From assembly GCA_036245805.1 (NCBI GenBank), contig BTRK01000001.1, positions 36,716,995 to 36,780,994 on the forward strand: a stretch of 64,000 nt of DNA, in the 5' to 3' direction. Below the pieces are notes generated by a model, which ran no database searches, was not told the origin of the DNA, and saw nothing but the letters and a program-made list of their open reading frames with translations. Within the stretch, counting starts at the first letter, position 1; each line of letters begins with the position of its first letter. This document shows positions 47,788-59,100 of this stretch, piece by piece. This DNA is from Pristionchus mayeri. Taxonomy: Eukaryota > Nematoda > Chromadorea > Rhabditida > Neodiplogasteridae. The position numbers were made by a program, and so were the translations under genes.

Positions 47788-48844
47788 GGAACAGCAATTT
47801 TTCGAAAATATGATGTCTGGTGTAGATTTTCATGCTGATGACGATGGTCGACTTCATTTTGCGTAATTGACCTCTAATGACGCACTAACGGTGCCCATAT
47901 ACAGTGCGAAAATATTGGTTTATTTGATCAGTAGAGAGTTAGAGTGACACTAGAAACTTCAAAATTGTTTTCCCGGGGTGTTTTTTTCATTCTCTACACG
48001 ATGGAATGATTGAAATCATCGTTTGAGATATCCTTCATTGTTTTGGAAGATAATTCATGGCTAAAACTCAAAAGTAGACGGCGCCATTTGGTGTGAACGT
48101 AGATTATCTAGTAAGAAGGCCGTAATTCATTTTGGTGCAATTACAACTAAGACATTTCCAGTTATGCACTGAAAATATTTTACCTTGTTCGCAATCCATC
48201 GCATGGTCCTCGGGCCAATACACTTGTGGAAATGAAGGGGCTATGAAAGCGAGAAAAGACGCACAAATCGGGTTCATCCATTCTTAAACATTTAACGATC
48301 GCAAAAACGAATGCAAAATTAGCGTACCAGCGGGGATCGAACCCGCAACTCGCTGAGCGAGAGAACCAAGTCCTTACCAATTGAACCACCTGAGACATGG
48401 AGCTTCGAGGCCAAGTGAGCTCTCTTGTTCGATGACTATAGAGCGAGGGATGTGTAGTTCGTGAACTCGGAAAATTGAAAAGTGCATAACTGGAAATGTC
48501 TTAGTTGTAATTGCACCAAAATTGGATTACGGCCTTCTTACTAGACAATCTACGTTCACACTAAATGACGCCGTCTACTTTTGAGTTTTAGCCATGAATT
48601 ATCTTCCAAAACCAATGAAGGATATCTCAAACGATGATTTCAATCATTCCATCGTGTAGAGAATGAAAAAACACCCCGGGAAAACAATTTTGAAGTTTCT
48701 AGTGATCAAATAAACCAATATTTTTGCACTGTATATGGCACCGTAGTGCGTCATTAGAGGTCAATTATGCAAAATGAAGTCGACCATCGTCATCAGCATG
48801 AAAATCTACCACCAGACATCATATTTTCGAAAAATTGCTGTTCC
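47788..48844. mobile_element. 1.06-kb foldback element with a tRNA-like core
   Basis: The left arm (47,788-48,170; begins GGAACAGCAATTTTTCG) and right arm (48,481-48,844; ends CGAAAAATTGCTGTTCC) are inverted copies with scattered differences. The 310-base loop holds a tRNA-like sequence on the minus strand. No protein-coding capacity is seen. Confidence 0.87.
48322..48397 (-). tRNA. tRNA-like sequence with A and B boxes, probable pseudogene or SINE head
   Basis: Minus strand: TGGTTCAATTGG matches the internal A box, GGTTCGATCCC the B box, and GCGGG..CCCGC gives a perfect T stem; the D stem GTTC/GGAC also pairs. The acceptor stem pairs poorly in register with the D arm, and no good anticodon stem forms, because CTCGCTCAGCGAG makes a tight hairpin instead. 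It is therefore more likely a tRNA-derived pseudogene or an RNA polymerase III promoter than a working tRNA. No isotype is assigned. Confidence 0.4.
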
Positions 48845-50476
48845 AACGTTTGTTCGAGTCTTAGGAGTACGGCGTCTTATACAGTACAACAGTGCTTTTA
48901 TGTCCCGTAGAATTTTAAGGGACAGGAGCCATCCCCGTTGGTGGGAATAAACCAAAAAATGTCGGACCAAGTCAAAAGTGATCTTTCCTACTTTCCATGT
49001 GTCTATCACGCGTCTTATGAGAGATTGCATGAAAACGGACCCCCCGCGGAACCAGGAGCCCCAACTTTCAGCAGTATCGTCAAGATATTTATGTCAAAGT
49101 ATATTGGGGACAAGAAAACTTTTGACGTTGGCCGTTTTTTTACAGAACCGGCTTTTAGGCATTTTCCGGTCTAGGGTCCGGCTCTGTCATGTTTCAGCTC
49201 CCAGATGAGCAACAAGGATGGGGTGGGGCTCAAAATGTGCGGGCAATTATTTCCAACAACTTTTATGTTTACGTGGAAATCCTAGATCGTCATCTTCATA
49301 TAGAAAATTTGGAAAAAGTGAATCCGTGACCGGAAAATAATTCCCACCGGCTTTGGAACCCACCCTTTCTCCCACTTTTCGTTGCATATTTGAATTCTAC
49401 GATATCGCCTTAGTCTAGAAAAATTAAAGTCTGGTCCCCGGTAGGGGTGGGTAAGCTTTTATGGGCGCCAATATTGCAAAAATGTCTTAAAAACTCGTTT
49501 TTTTCGTTTTTCAAGTTGCATATAATTCGACTTTCAGCTTCACTCTTACTATAATTCGCTCAGAATAGTTTGAAACCGTCATTTGTTTGTTCGCAAGTAA
49601 TTTGGAGGGCATCCGAGAAAAATATTTTTATCCATTTTTTTCCATTCCTGGTGAGGATGGTCAATTTTTTTGGTAAAAATAAAATTTTCTACATTTTTGT
49701 GAAGTCAGTAAGTGAGGATCAATGTTTCCGATACACACTTGAAAACGGAATTTCAGACTCTATCGAAGAGCAAATGTTGTCAAAATTAGCGAAACCGGCC
49801 ATCAAATTTTGATTTTGCGATTATTCCACATGTGGCTTTTGAATCGAATACTGAATCTCCACAATTATTTATTGGTAGCATCCACATGATATGCTCTTCC
49901 ACTTCTTATACATTTAAGACCATTAGCTCGTTCATCAGAAATGTGCAGCTCCAAGAAAGAAATTCCGCAATATGCAACAGCTCATAACTATGAAATTCCT
50001 GCTCATCTGGTCAAGCAGTTTCAAGGCTGATCCGATGCACGTCTATTATAAGAAATACCCAGTCGATATACTTTACGAAAAAAGTGTTGTTGTGGCGCTA
50101 TCATGATTACGCAATAAGTACACTCCATCAAATTTGATGTACCAAATTTCAAATTCGTGACATTTCGGTCCTTAACATTCCAGTAGAATCGATTGATCAC
50201 GTATCAGTATAGGTGCGCTATGGAGAGTCCAAATGCACTAATATCGCGCAAAAATACTGATAGAATTGATAACGTTCGAAGCAAATAATGGTTCAAAAAC
50301 TTCAGGCGTGAAAATGGAGCGAAACTTATGAAACAACCTAATATAACGGATATCGGGCAAAAAAAGTTTGAGAATTGTTCCCGCACTCCTCCACTGGCTC
50401 GTGAGACGCGTGATAAAAAAATTAACAAACAAATTTAAAAAATTATTATATTTGCTTATCAAAATAATAATAAAAA
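48845..50476. other. no gene supported
   Basis: Short frames on both strands without splice context. Confidence 0.35.
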
Positions 50477-50989
50477 TCACTTGAAATCGTCGTCGAAGTG
50501 ACGCCATTTGGGAGACCACGAGGTCCAGATATGGCTGTAATCCTCGAGGTAGCCGATTGCAACTCGAAGCACCTAAATTTATATATTTATTGCTTATTTC
50601 TTTTAAAATATTTGTCATTTATTTTACAAATATTTGTTATATTTATCATTTGAATTCTCTTTTCGCTTACGATAGTTTAGTTATATTTTATATTTTCTCT
50701 CAAATTTTTCGTTTGCGCAATGAGTCATGAATGGGCATGGGTGAGGAGGAGGAGGAGGAGGAGGAGGAGGAGGAGGAGGAGGAGGGGAGGAGAGAGAGGG
50801 AAGGAGAGAGAGTGTATGTGTGTACGTGCGTGTACGCAATGAAGAAACGGTAGTATATGTTCTCGAACTCTTCCGATGGCTGATTAATAAAAAAAATAAA
50901 ATCCGTGCACTATTCACCTCTTCATCTGCAGTTCCTGCTACTTCTTCTGTTCTCATCGCGAGAAAGTGCACGAATACTGGTAAGATCTG
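50477..50989 (-). CDS. two possible 3' exons of a minus-strand gene
   Basis: Exon-like segments: 50,989-50,917 (after TTTTCAG, before GTGAAT; ILPVFVHFLAMRTEEVAGTA) and 50,572-50,477 (after AATTTAG; VLRVAIGYLEDYSHIWTSWS, ending DDDFK and TGA). Both fit phase 0. They could follow the 51,073-51,469 exon if a GTATTG donor at the codons for SAHDE is used instead of reading through to its TAA, giving an alternative C-terminus. They could also form the end of a separate small gene. The intron between them contains a (GAG)n tract at 50,740-50,790. Confidence 0.4.
50738..50795. repeat. (GAG)n microsatellite
   Basis: About 15 GAG units on the plus strand, followed by GA-rich sequence and a short GT-rich tract, in a probable minus-strand intron. 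Confidence 0.92.
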
Positions 50990-51072
50990 AAAATGAATAA
51001 TTGATTGACTCTCCCTCCCCACTCTATGAGAAGAGGAAAAGATATCTCTCGCAGTGAGCCGCAAACGACTAA

Positions 51073-51507
51073 TTACAAATTTTTAGCACAAAAATAGTTG
51101 ATCGCCCGAATTTCGAAGGCGTACGGCTCCCCCAGTAGATGCAATACCTCGTCATGCGCAGACTCCTTGGTGTAGCCGATGATGAGACACAGCTCATTGG
51201 TCGATTGATCTTTGATCTCGGAGAGTCGCACTTGACCCAGTTCCTTGTAGCGCTGAGACGAAAAGGCTATCTCTGTATTGTTTACGAGTGCAAAATTACC
51301 CAGAAATGGAGATGCTGATCCGCCGCTTTTGACTGTGAGATTGGTGAATTTGCGCAGTCTGCGATAGAAGATTACAGTAATCTGAGCTATTCTGGATGTA
51401 TCGTACTTGAGATGGGCATTGGAGAAGAGTGCGATCTGCTCGAGATTGATATCGGGCGCCCACTCGGAACTGAAACACGAAATTAGAAATGGACGAGTGG
51501 ATGTGTT

Positions 51508-51552
<45 letters not shown>

Positions 51553-52503
51553 AGAGTTGAGGAAAGGACAAACCGGGTCTGAGCTTCTCGCCATCTTCGC
51601 CTCGCCACTGGGATATCACATTTACGACGATCTAAATGAGACGATCTAGATTTTTACAGAACCCCTGCTTGCGAGCACATTGGCTAATGTACGATACAAC
51701 ATGACCAGTGATTAAAGATCACTTTGCCATTAAATCTTTTATTGTCGAAGGTTAAATTGGAACAATCTATTTTTTCGTGATATTCAACGCGGAAAAGGGT
51801 ATACAAATTAAACGAAGCGTTTGGGGCCGTGGCAGTTTATCGTACACCACGTAGGTGATTCATCAGATACATAAATGTGCGATAATGAGAAGGATAGCAA
51901 GATAAGATAAGAAAAGAAAAGAAAGGTAGGGGAGAAGGGTGGGTATGGCGAGACAGGAGACGATCACTTCCGATTTGACTCGCACGAGCAGTGCCATTTC
52001 ACCCTTGGTTCCTCTTCAACCTGCATGTTGTGGTGGCTATCCAGATGATGTTATCGACAGCAACATAAGCTGGAATAGTTCTTCCTCTCCTCGGATCGTC
52101 AATCTCATTTCGTGTCGTTGCGAGTAGCGATGACCCGCTTTCGAAGATACTCGACGCTCACAAGCTCTTCTTTCGTTTCCTTCGGCAGACGGACGCAACT
52201 TCCTGGGGCTGAGGGATTGCTGAACCGAGCTCCTAACTTTACTTCGCGGGACCACCCCGAAATAGTTGGGAATGAAATGCGGTGCAATGTGTCAGACATT
52301 AGAGAATTTCAACTAGCGTAATCTAATTATTATAAATTATTGTCTACGTGAGTCTAATAACACTCCAAATATTCATCAGTTCCTTCTTATTCCCAACTAT
52401 TTAGGAGTGGTCCCGTGAAGTAAAGAAGTGCCAACAGGGCATTGGCACATGCCAATTGCGCCGTGGTAGTCGCACAGATCCAGGCCGGGTACCATACGAT
52501 TCC
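51073..52503 (-). CDS. membrane protein of unknown family, four joined exons (5' end incomplete)
   Basis: Exons in order of transcription: 52503-52398, 52202-52162, 52103-52021, 51469-51073 (TAA at 51073). All junction phases match (0 in, then 1, 0, 2). Products: GIVWYPAWICATTTAQLACA then NALLALLYFTGPLLN (two hydrophobic stretches), SCVRLPKETKEEL, IDDPRRGRTIPAYVAVDNII then WIATTTC, and a long polar part with SSEWAPDINLEQIALFSNAH and FALVNNTEIAFSSQRY (one N-glycosylation sequon, NNT). The intron between the second and third exons is only 58 bases. Upstream exons are probably among the minus-strand segments at 53.0-54.1 kb. It lies opposite to, and perhaps within the long first intron of, the acyltransferase gene. 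No family recognised. Confidence 0.55.
51509..51550. repeat. (GA)n microsatellite
   Basis: About 20 GA units, in an intron of the minus-strand membrane protein gene. Confidence 0.95.
52222..52433. repeat. inverted duplication of part of an exon
   Basis: The plus-strand left arm CTTCGCGGGACCACCCCGAA..TAGTTGGGAA and right arm TTCCCAACTA..GGAGTGGTCCCGTGAAG are inverted copies of about 40 bases. The right copy is part of the 52,398-52,503 exon (codons for YFTGPLLN). The left copy sits in the next intron. Confidence 0.75.
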
Positions 52504-53031
52504 CTGGGACGACGGGGCCCGTTCACCACGTGTTCAGTGGTAGGAACGAGACGCAATAGAAAGGTGGGAGAGGTAAGAGTGAGAGAAGAAGAGATACAAA
52601 TTTGAGAAGATAGGGCAATATACATAAAATGATGATATCTGCTCTGTGATTGTAGATGGTTAGTTTGCACAATCAACGATTAACACTTGGCGACATTAAT
52701 GGCAGATCACTTGGCGATTACTTTCGTATTCGTGACACTAGCCCACAGTACTCAACGATCATGCGCCCCAACGCTTGGAATATTTGCACACTAATCTACC
52801 AATGCACCGATATTTTTCGCGCACTCCCAGTGATCTTCGAATCAGCCTCACAAATTGCACGTCGCCCTTGATCTTTGATCTCTTGCTCCCCTCTCACGCA
52901 CCCTCTCCGCTCCTCTCTCGATCGTCGTTCGCGGCGATCGAGAGGTCCGGGGTGCTAAACATGGCTGTTCAATAGTTACTCCGGTGGTATACGGTAGTTT
53001 GCTGGGTCACTCTTGTGAATGCGGACTATAC

Positions 53032-53177
53032 CTCGCTGTGTCGCAAAGCGGGCCATCTTCCTGCGACAAAACTTCGCATTCGCTCATCCTGAATATGGTA
53101 TGGTTGGAGCGGACTACGGTAAGAACAAGTCTGCGGGAAATCGCAGCGAAAGGTACCTTAGAGCGTCCTTCTTCTAG
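53032..53177 (-). CDS. exon-like segment, probably of the minus-strand membrane protein gene
   Basis: Between CTCTTCAG (53,178-53,185) and GTATAG (53,026-53,031), open in the frame LEEGRSKVPFAAISRRLVLT then VVRSNHTIFRMSECEV. A competing reading of part of it (from a CCCGCAG acceptor at 53,131) gives DERMRSFVAGRWPALRHSE in phase 0, which fits the next exon better. The choice cannot be made by eye. Confidence 0.35.
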
Positions 53178-54061
53178 CTGAAGAGAGGGAGACGACCACA
53201 GGGGACGAGTGCGAGGGGTGGAAATGAATGGAGAGGAGAGGGGAGAGGGGAGAGGGGAATGAAGCAATAATAGATTGACAAAGGGGGTTAGTGCAGATGG
53301 AAATGATTATATGATTATATTAACTATCTCCGATTTGGTCTATCCTCAGTCCTCAGCCACACGATTTTTGCAGCGAATGGGGGAGGGTTAGAGTTGAGGA
53401 ACTGTCTGCAACAACGATAAAGAAAGTTACGAGGGTATTCAGTTGCCTAGAATCAAGCCACGACACTCAAAGGAACTACTAATTTGAGCCTTTTCGGGGT
53501 CTTCGTGTTCTCATTCTTCTTTTCTTCTTCGTCTTCTTCGAAAATTCTAAGAATGATGTCTTCTTTAGACAGAATGGACACACAAAATCACTTGCTTAAA
53601 CGATTTTCTGAAATTTTTGAATAAAATTTAAGTCTCTAAAATACCTTCGAGCGCCAGTTGCTTTGCGCATTCGAGGTAGATGAGATGTGTGCAAATAGTC
53701 AATGCAGCCCGATCAGAGGGATTGGGAGAGAAGCAGATGGAGCAAGAACGGCAGAAGAAGAAGGAGGACTGGCTGTAACAGGGAAGACGTTGCTCGGGAG
53801 ATAAAAATTATACTATACCAACTAGAGTTGAACTTTCGATTTAGATCAAATTTTGGCATGGAAATGGGTCTCGGGAGTGATTTTTCACTACGTTTTCGCA
53901 GATTTTCGATTTTTTTCCTTCTCTTCTTCGACTGTAGTTTCCAGATTCTTCCCGCTTCCTCCTTTGACTGAGGATATTGTATTTACATATCCATCACCGA
54001 CGTCGCGAAGTCGCTCTTCGATGAGGCGAGGGACCTTCCTTTCCTTATCTTCCAATCCTAC

Positions 54062-54124
54062 CAGAAAACACCCATTGTCCACGGTTCCAAGGGCAATCCA
54101 AAAGGGAACAGCGATGAATTTGAA
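54062..54124 (-). CDS. transmembrane exon-like segment
   Basis: Between CAGTAG (acceptor) and GTAGGA (donor), 21 codons in phase 0: FKFIAVPFWIALGTVDNGCF plus L. It is hydrophobic and probably an upstream membrane exon of the minus-strand gene. A further open stretch at about 54,770-54,925, minus, after CTTCAG is possible, but its frame is ambiguous. Confidence 0.35.
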
Positions 54125-54129
54125 CTACT

Positions 54130-56165
54130 GGTAAAAGAAGAGTGTTGGAAACTCAATTGGGAGATGCCCAATTGAAGTCAATAAATGAAATGGCAATATC
54201 ACATTAGCTTACCTGGACTACTCGGATTTGATTTTAAAATAGTGTTGTCAATATCGTCACTGGACGAGTGAACACAAAGACTGAATCGAAAACAGAATTA
54301 TTAGGAATTTTTTTGTGAACAAGAATGAACGGCCTTCAATATTTGTGCCAAGGAAAGCGGAGAAAAAATGAGTTGATCACGTTGATCAAGTGATTCCCGA
54401 AGATAACGACCGATAACTAAATTATGTCACAGATAGCTTTTAAAGACGTGATTCGAAGGAAGATCTACTCCCTTCCTTTCAATCAATCATAGCACCTTCT
54501 GAACTTGCTGAAGCAACGCTGTGTGTACAAAAATGTAAATGAATAAATCAAGTCCTTCCGATAGAAATATCGACTAGGTATGACCAATTTAATATTACAA
54601 GATGTCAATTCTCTACAGTACTCTCTGAGAACTGATTATTGTGACAAAGATGAAAAGCAATAATAATGTCAACTTAAGAACATCACGATGAGCTTTGGAT
54701 GAATACTGGAAACACGTTATCTTAATAATTTTTAAAAAACGAATATTCAATCATGTGTCATGATGCAATAATGCCGACTGGAATCACATTGAGGAGAAAG
54801 GAATGAGGGGATGAGTGTGCAATAGAAAATGGGTAGATCCAATCGACTGGTCCCGTCTGATTGTAGGGTTCCGAGGAGGAGGCACTCGGGATGGACCAAG
54901 AAGACTGCTCCGAGAACCAGCTTCTGAAGATCGCTAAGGAGAGGGGATGAATGCAGTGCAAATGTTGTAAAATATTAGCAGTGATCAAAACAATCAGTTG
55001 GATTAATTTCTAGTCTGGTTTATTCGCCTACTCTTCGCTTCGAAATTTGTCACTGTTGGTCCAAACAGATGTGAACAAAGGGAAGAGGAACATACGCATT
55101 TCACTCAATTTTTCCATTACTGAACTCCAAAATATCGAACAATTTGGATTGAATAGGAACGTTGCTGGCCAGCTTCATCTAGTCTTTATATGACTGGTTA
55201 TGAACACAAGTGAGCTGCTTTTCGACGATTACCATAAAATGAATGAGAAGAGTAAGGGAGGGAGAGAGGGAAAGTGAGCGCGGTCACTCTCCCTCTCACT
55301 GTGTCGACCGGACTGACCCGGATTGCGGTCAGAGGGAAAGGGAGTAATGGACCTTTTCTAATCATCCCAATCCCTCGACGGTTAGAGAAAGCGAGAGAGT
55401 GTGCGAATTGAAGAGAGCGGAGAGGCAAAGGAAGCGCAGAGAGAAGCGGAGTCACATCTCGAATTAGACATCGCTACAATCCCAGTGATATCGGGCGATA
55501 TCTTTTGACTCATATCAACTTAGCTTTGATCTCTGATCTTCTTTACTTCATTCATAGTTCTTCACGTAGGACTCATGCTGAATTATCACTACAGATGGGC
55601 TTCAGAATACGATTAATTTAGTAGAGACTAGGGCTGACTTCATGGGAAATGACTCTATTGAATCTGTGTCTCTCTTCACACTGGTCAGACAAGTGAGAGA
55701 GAATTATGAAGGAAGTCATTTCTTCCGATACATTATTTGGAAGAGATTACAGGCAAGCCCACACTGTATGCTCTGCAATCGTCCCATTTCCATAGCTGAT
55801 GCTACTCAGAATTGCTCCTCCTCCTCCTCCTATTCAATCACGTCTCTCTCCCCCCTCTCATCCATAGACCTGATCCTCCCTCTCTCTCCCATATCTTGAG
55901 AGCGCGCGTGTTCAGAGTAGGATTGTGTTCCCGGGCTGTTGCGAGTTGAACCTTATTCAAGTTATCTAAATTTGAAATGTGCCCACCTGTCATTGATTCT
56001 GTACTATTGGAATCAGTAGGACGGTCTGGGAACTGATCTTGCTTCTTTTGCAAATTTTTTATACGCAATATTATTGATTTCCAGCATATCTGTTTACTTT
56101 CGTCCCTCCCTCAGGGAAATTACTTTGCAATTCTATTTACTGCTGCCATCACCGAGTCATTGCAG
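54130..56165. other. mostly non-coding, one possible minus-strand exon
   Basis: Contains a diverged CTCTCTC hairpin half at about 55,370-55,430, a (TCC)n tract at about 55,818-55,833 and a GA-rich stretch at 55,245-55,290. The minus-strand segment at 54,770-54,925 is open in two frames. Confidence 0.35.
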
Positions 56166-59100
56166 GAGGATCATTCCAGTATGGATCTGCCGCCTCAGGA
56201 AGTTAAACCTACAGATAAGTCGCGGAGAGTGATCGTATTCAAGACGAAGGAGTACAAACCGAGAGAGTCGCTGCTTACGTGAGTAATGGAGTTGAGCATT
56301 ATCAAGTAGGGATGGCTTGGAAAGACATTTCGCTCTTCATTCGTCGTTTTTTCTCCCCGAACAGACACTAGAGACAGTACTCACAAAAGTTGAAGGCGAT
56401 TGGAGAATGCGAGTTCCGGTCAGTCCCGTGTCAGAATGAAAAGTTGTGAAGCTGTCCTTGTTCTCCAGTACCAGTGCATTTTACAGGTGGTGGGTGCGAG
56501 GAGAGAGAGTACAGAGAAATGGAGAAATATATCTTGTATTTGCATGCTGTCTGGCAATTATGATGCGAAATCGAGCGCTGCTAGAATTATGCTAAGAGAA
56601 CGCTAGATCCGTTCAAAAAATGGTGCGAAACATGGTTGATATATCCCCTTGATTATCTATTCTCTCCTTTCCCTTTCGCCTTTGCTCGGAGATGCGAAGA
56701 AATAGCGCGCTTACTTCCTTGCACTTATCAACCCAGGTCACTCATTACGCTATCCACGTTAACATTCCAAGAATCTGCCAGCCAATCATAAATGTGCACT
56801 GATCGATTTGGCAGTGCAATTTGTGATCATAAAACTCGACAAAGAAATAATATCGAGTGAACTAATGCCTCAAAAAAGAGTTATTAAACAATAAATTCCG
56901 GTCGTTTGACAAATGATCCGCGGCTTCCTCGAAGGAGTGCGAGGTGTGAGCGAGACAAATTGCTCCTCTCGAAACGAATGTTACTGGAAAAATGCTAACA
57001 AAATTTCTTGTTTTCAGTGAACTGTTCGCCTCCTCCGGCGAGGTCACAGTCGCGTACAACTTCCTCGCTGGCGTCTTCACTCTCTTCTTCCTCCGGGCAC
57101 TCTTCGACGATGTCGTCAATCATGGAATGTGGGTGTGATTGGCAGTTTATCTTCGCTCTACTCCCTATTTCGCAATGTCTCCTCATCAAAATGTCTGAAT
57201 ATATTAGTGAAACTTTAATGATACAGAGTGAATTGCAACTTATTTTCATTCACCGAAATGAGCAGCGCAATTCCCCAACTCATCGGAAAATAATAGTAAA
57301 CATTAAACACAACAAGGATCCATCGATGCGAATAAATGCTCCTTGCAGTCCCTTCTACCACCTCTGGCTGGTTGGATGGAACTTCGAGCAGCTTCCCTCT
57401 ACTCTCCTCGTCTGGGCGGGCATGTTCACCTCCACCTTCCTGCCCTACACACTCATGAAGTACTGGGCACACATTCCCGCCAAGGTGAAAGAGATTGAGA
57501 TTTCAACAAAGAGCCGTGTTTATAATTCGACAACTATCGAATTATAAAGCACTAGTCCGGCTGTCTTTTCAAAATCGAGAGCCATCCATTTCTTTCACAT
57601 CCTCTTATTATGCTAACCCGCACGGAACGAATGAATGTATTCATTTCCAGAAAGTGACTCTGCTCACTGATTCTTACATGCTGGTTGCATATCTCTCCTA
57701 CCTCATCGGCTTCTTCTACTTCCCCATACGATTCCTCTTCTCATCAAGACTAAACTGCGCCTGTAGCTTCATCATCACCTGCGAGAGCGTGAGATTATTG
57801 ATTTATTATGAAGATCAAAGATCAATCTCGTCATTTTCTTCATCGTATTCCAACCTAAATGTTAGGACAGTGAATACGTTGTGTATCGCTCGAGCGTCGA
57901 TGAAGAATAAAATGTAAAACAAATTGTGAAAAGATCAAAGATCAACTTCCGATTGCAGACGCGAATCGCGATGAAGGTGCACTCGTTCATCCGCGAGAAT
58001 GCACCTAGAGCAATCGAGAGGAAGATCAGCGGAGAGTCGATCAAGGTAGCGTCGACGTCAATTCCTCAATCTATTACACCTCGAACCATTTTGGTCACAT
58101 TTTCTTCTTCAATTTTGCATTCAATTTTCCCACTCTAGTTAGAATACTTTCGCATGAATACCTGATTGACAATACTCAATACCGTTCATGCAACGAGAAC
58201 GGATGAAAAAAATGCCCACTTCTTGCACTTATTTTCATAATACGTTCGCACACCCGGATTCCCTCAAAACACGAGAGAGGGGTACTTTTTAATCCGGTGG
58301 GTTCTATTCTGACCTAGTACCTACTCAAATTCCATCAATGGGTGGAAAATTAAGGCACGGTGATCAAGAATTATGGACTCTAATTTTCAGCCAGGCGAGG
58401 TATCATCGTGGCCTTCCCTCGAGCAGTTCGTCTACTTTATGTTCTGCCCTGCATTCGTGTACCGGGATGAGTACCCGAGGTGAGAAAAAGCAGGTCTAAA
58501 CGTCACATTTGCACTAGGACGAATGAGAACTATTATTTTTCCTTACGAAATAGTGCCAATCCAACCTATTGCCCATCATAGAGTGATTAGTAGAGTGCGT
58601 AATTCGGACGCAGTTTCTCACTTCACCCACTCTTTGGCTTGCAAATTCTGAGAATATTCTTCATTCAGTATTATTATTCTTCATTCTTCATTCGTGTTTG
58701 AATATTCTTCATTCACTTCCCTTCCAGAACCGAGTCGATCGATTGGTCTCGCGTGCGAGCTCACGCAACGCACGTCTTCGCCCTGATCGAATTCGTCAAC
58801 CTCGTCTTCACTCAGTTTGTGAGCAGTAATTCAATTCCAATGTTCAGCCTGATTACGATGAAACTTTATCGAGAACCCTCACTTGAAATAAACGGGGATG
58901 CATTTATGATGGCAAATAAACATGTGCTTTCCTCGTTTAACACGCTGTCTGTCCAGTGGGAATGAGGAGGCAAGTGCTGATTTGGCAACACTAGAATGTT
59001 TCCTCGAATTTCTGCTAATGAAGAGTAGACTATGTCGTGTCTTGATTCCTGTCACTCATCAGTCGACCGAAGTGCGCAGAATGAAGATTGAATGAAGATT

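Noticed and set aside
48322..48397. Functional tRNA gene
   Set aside because: A and B boxes and the T stem are good, but acceptor and anticodon stems do not pair in the register required by the D arm.
50681..51064. Proline-rich 127-codon frame (poly-Pro from a GAG repeat)
   Set aside because: The proline run is the reverse complement of a (GAG)n microsatellite in an intron. Only the segment 50,917-50,989 has exon borders.
55198..55455. 85-codon minus-strand frame
   Set aside because: It overlaps a diverged CTCTCTC hairpin repeat and GA-rich sequence, and has no exon borders.
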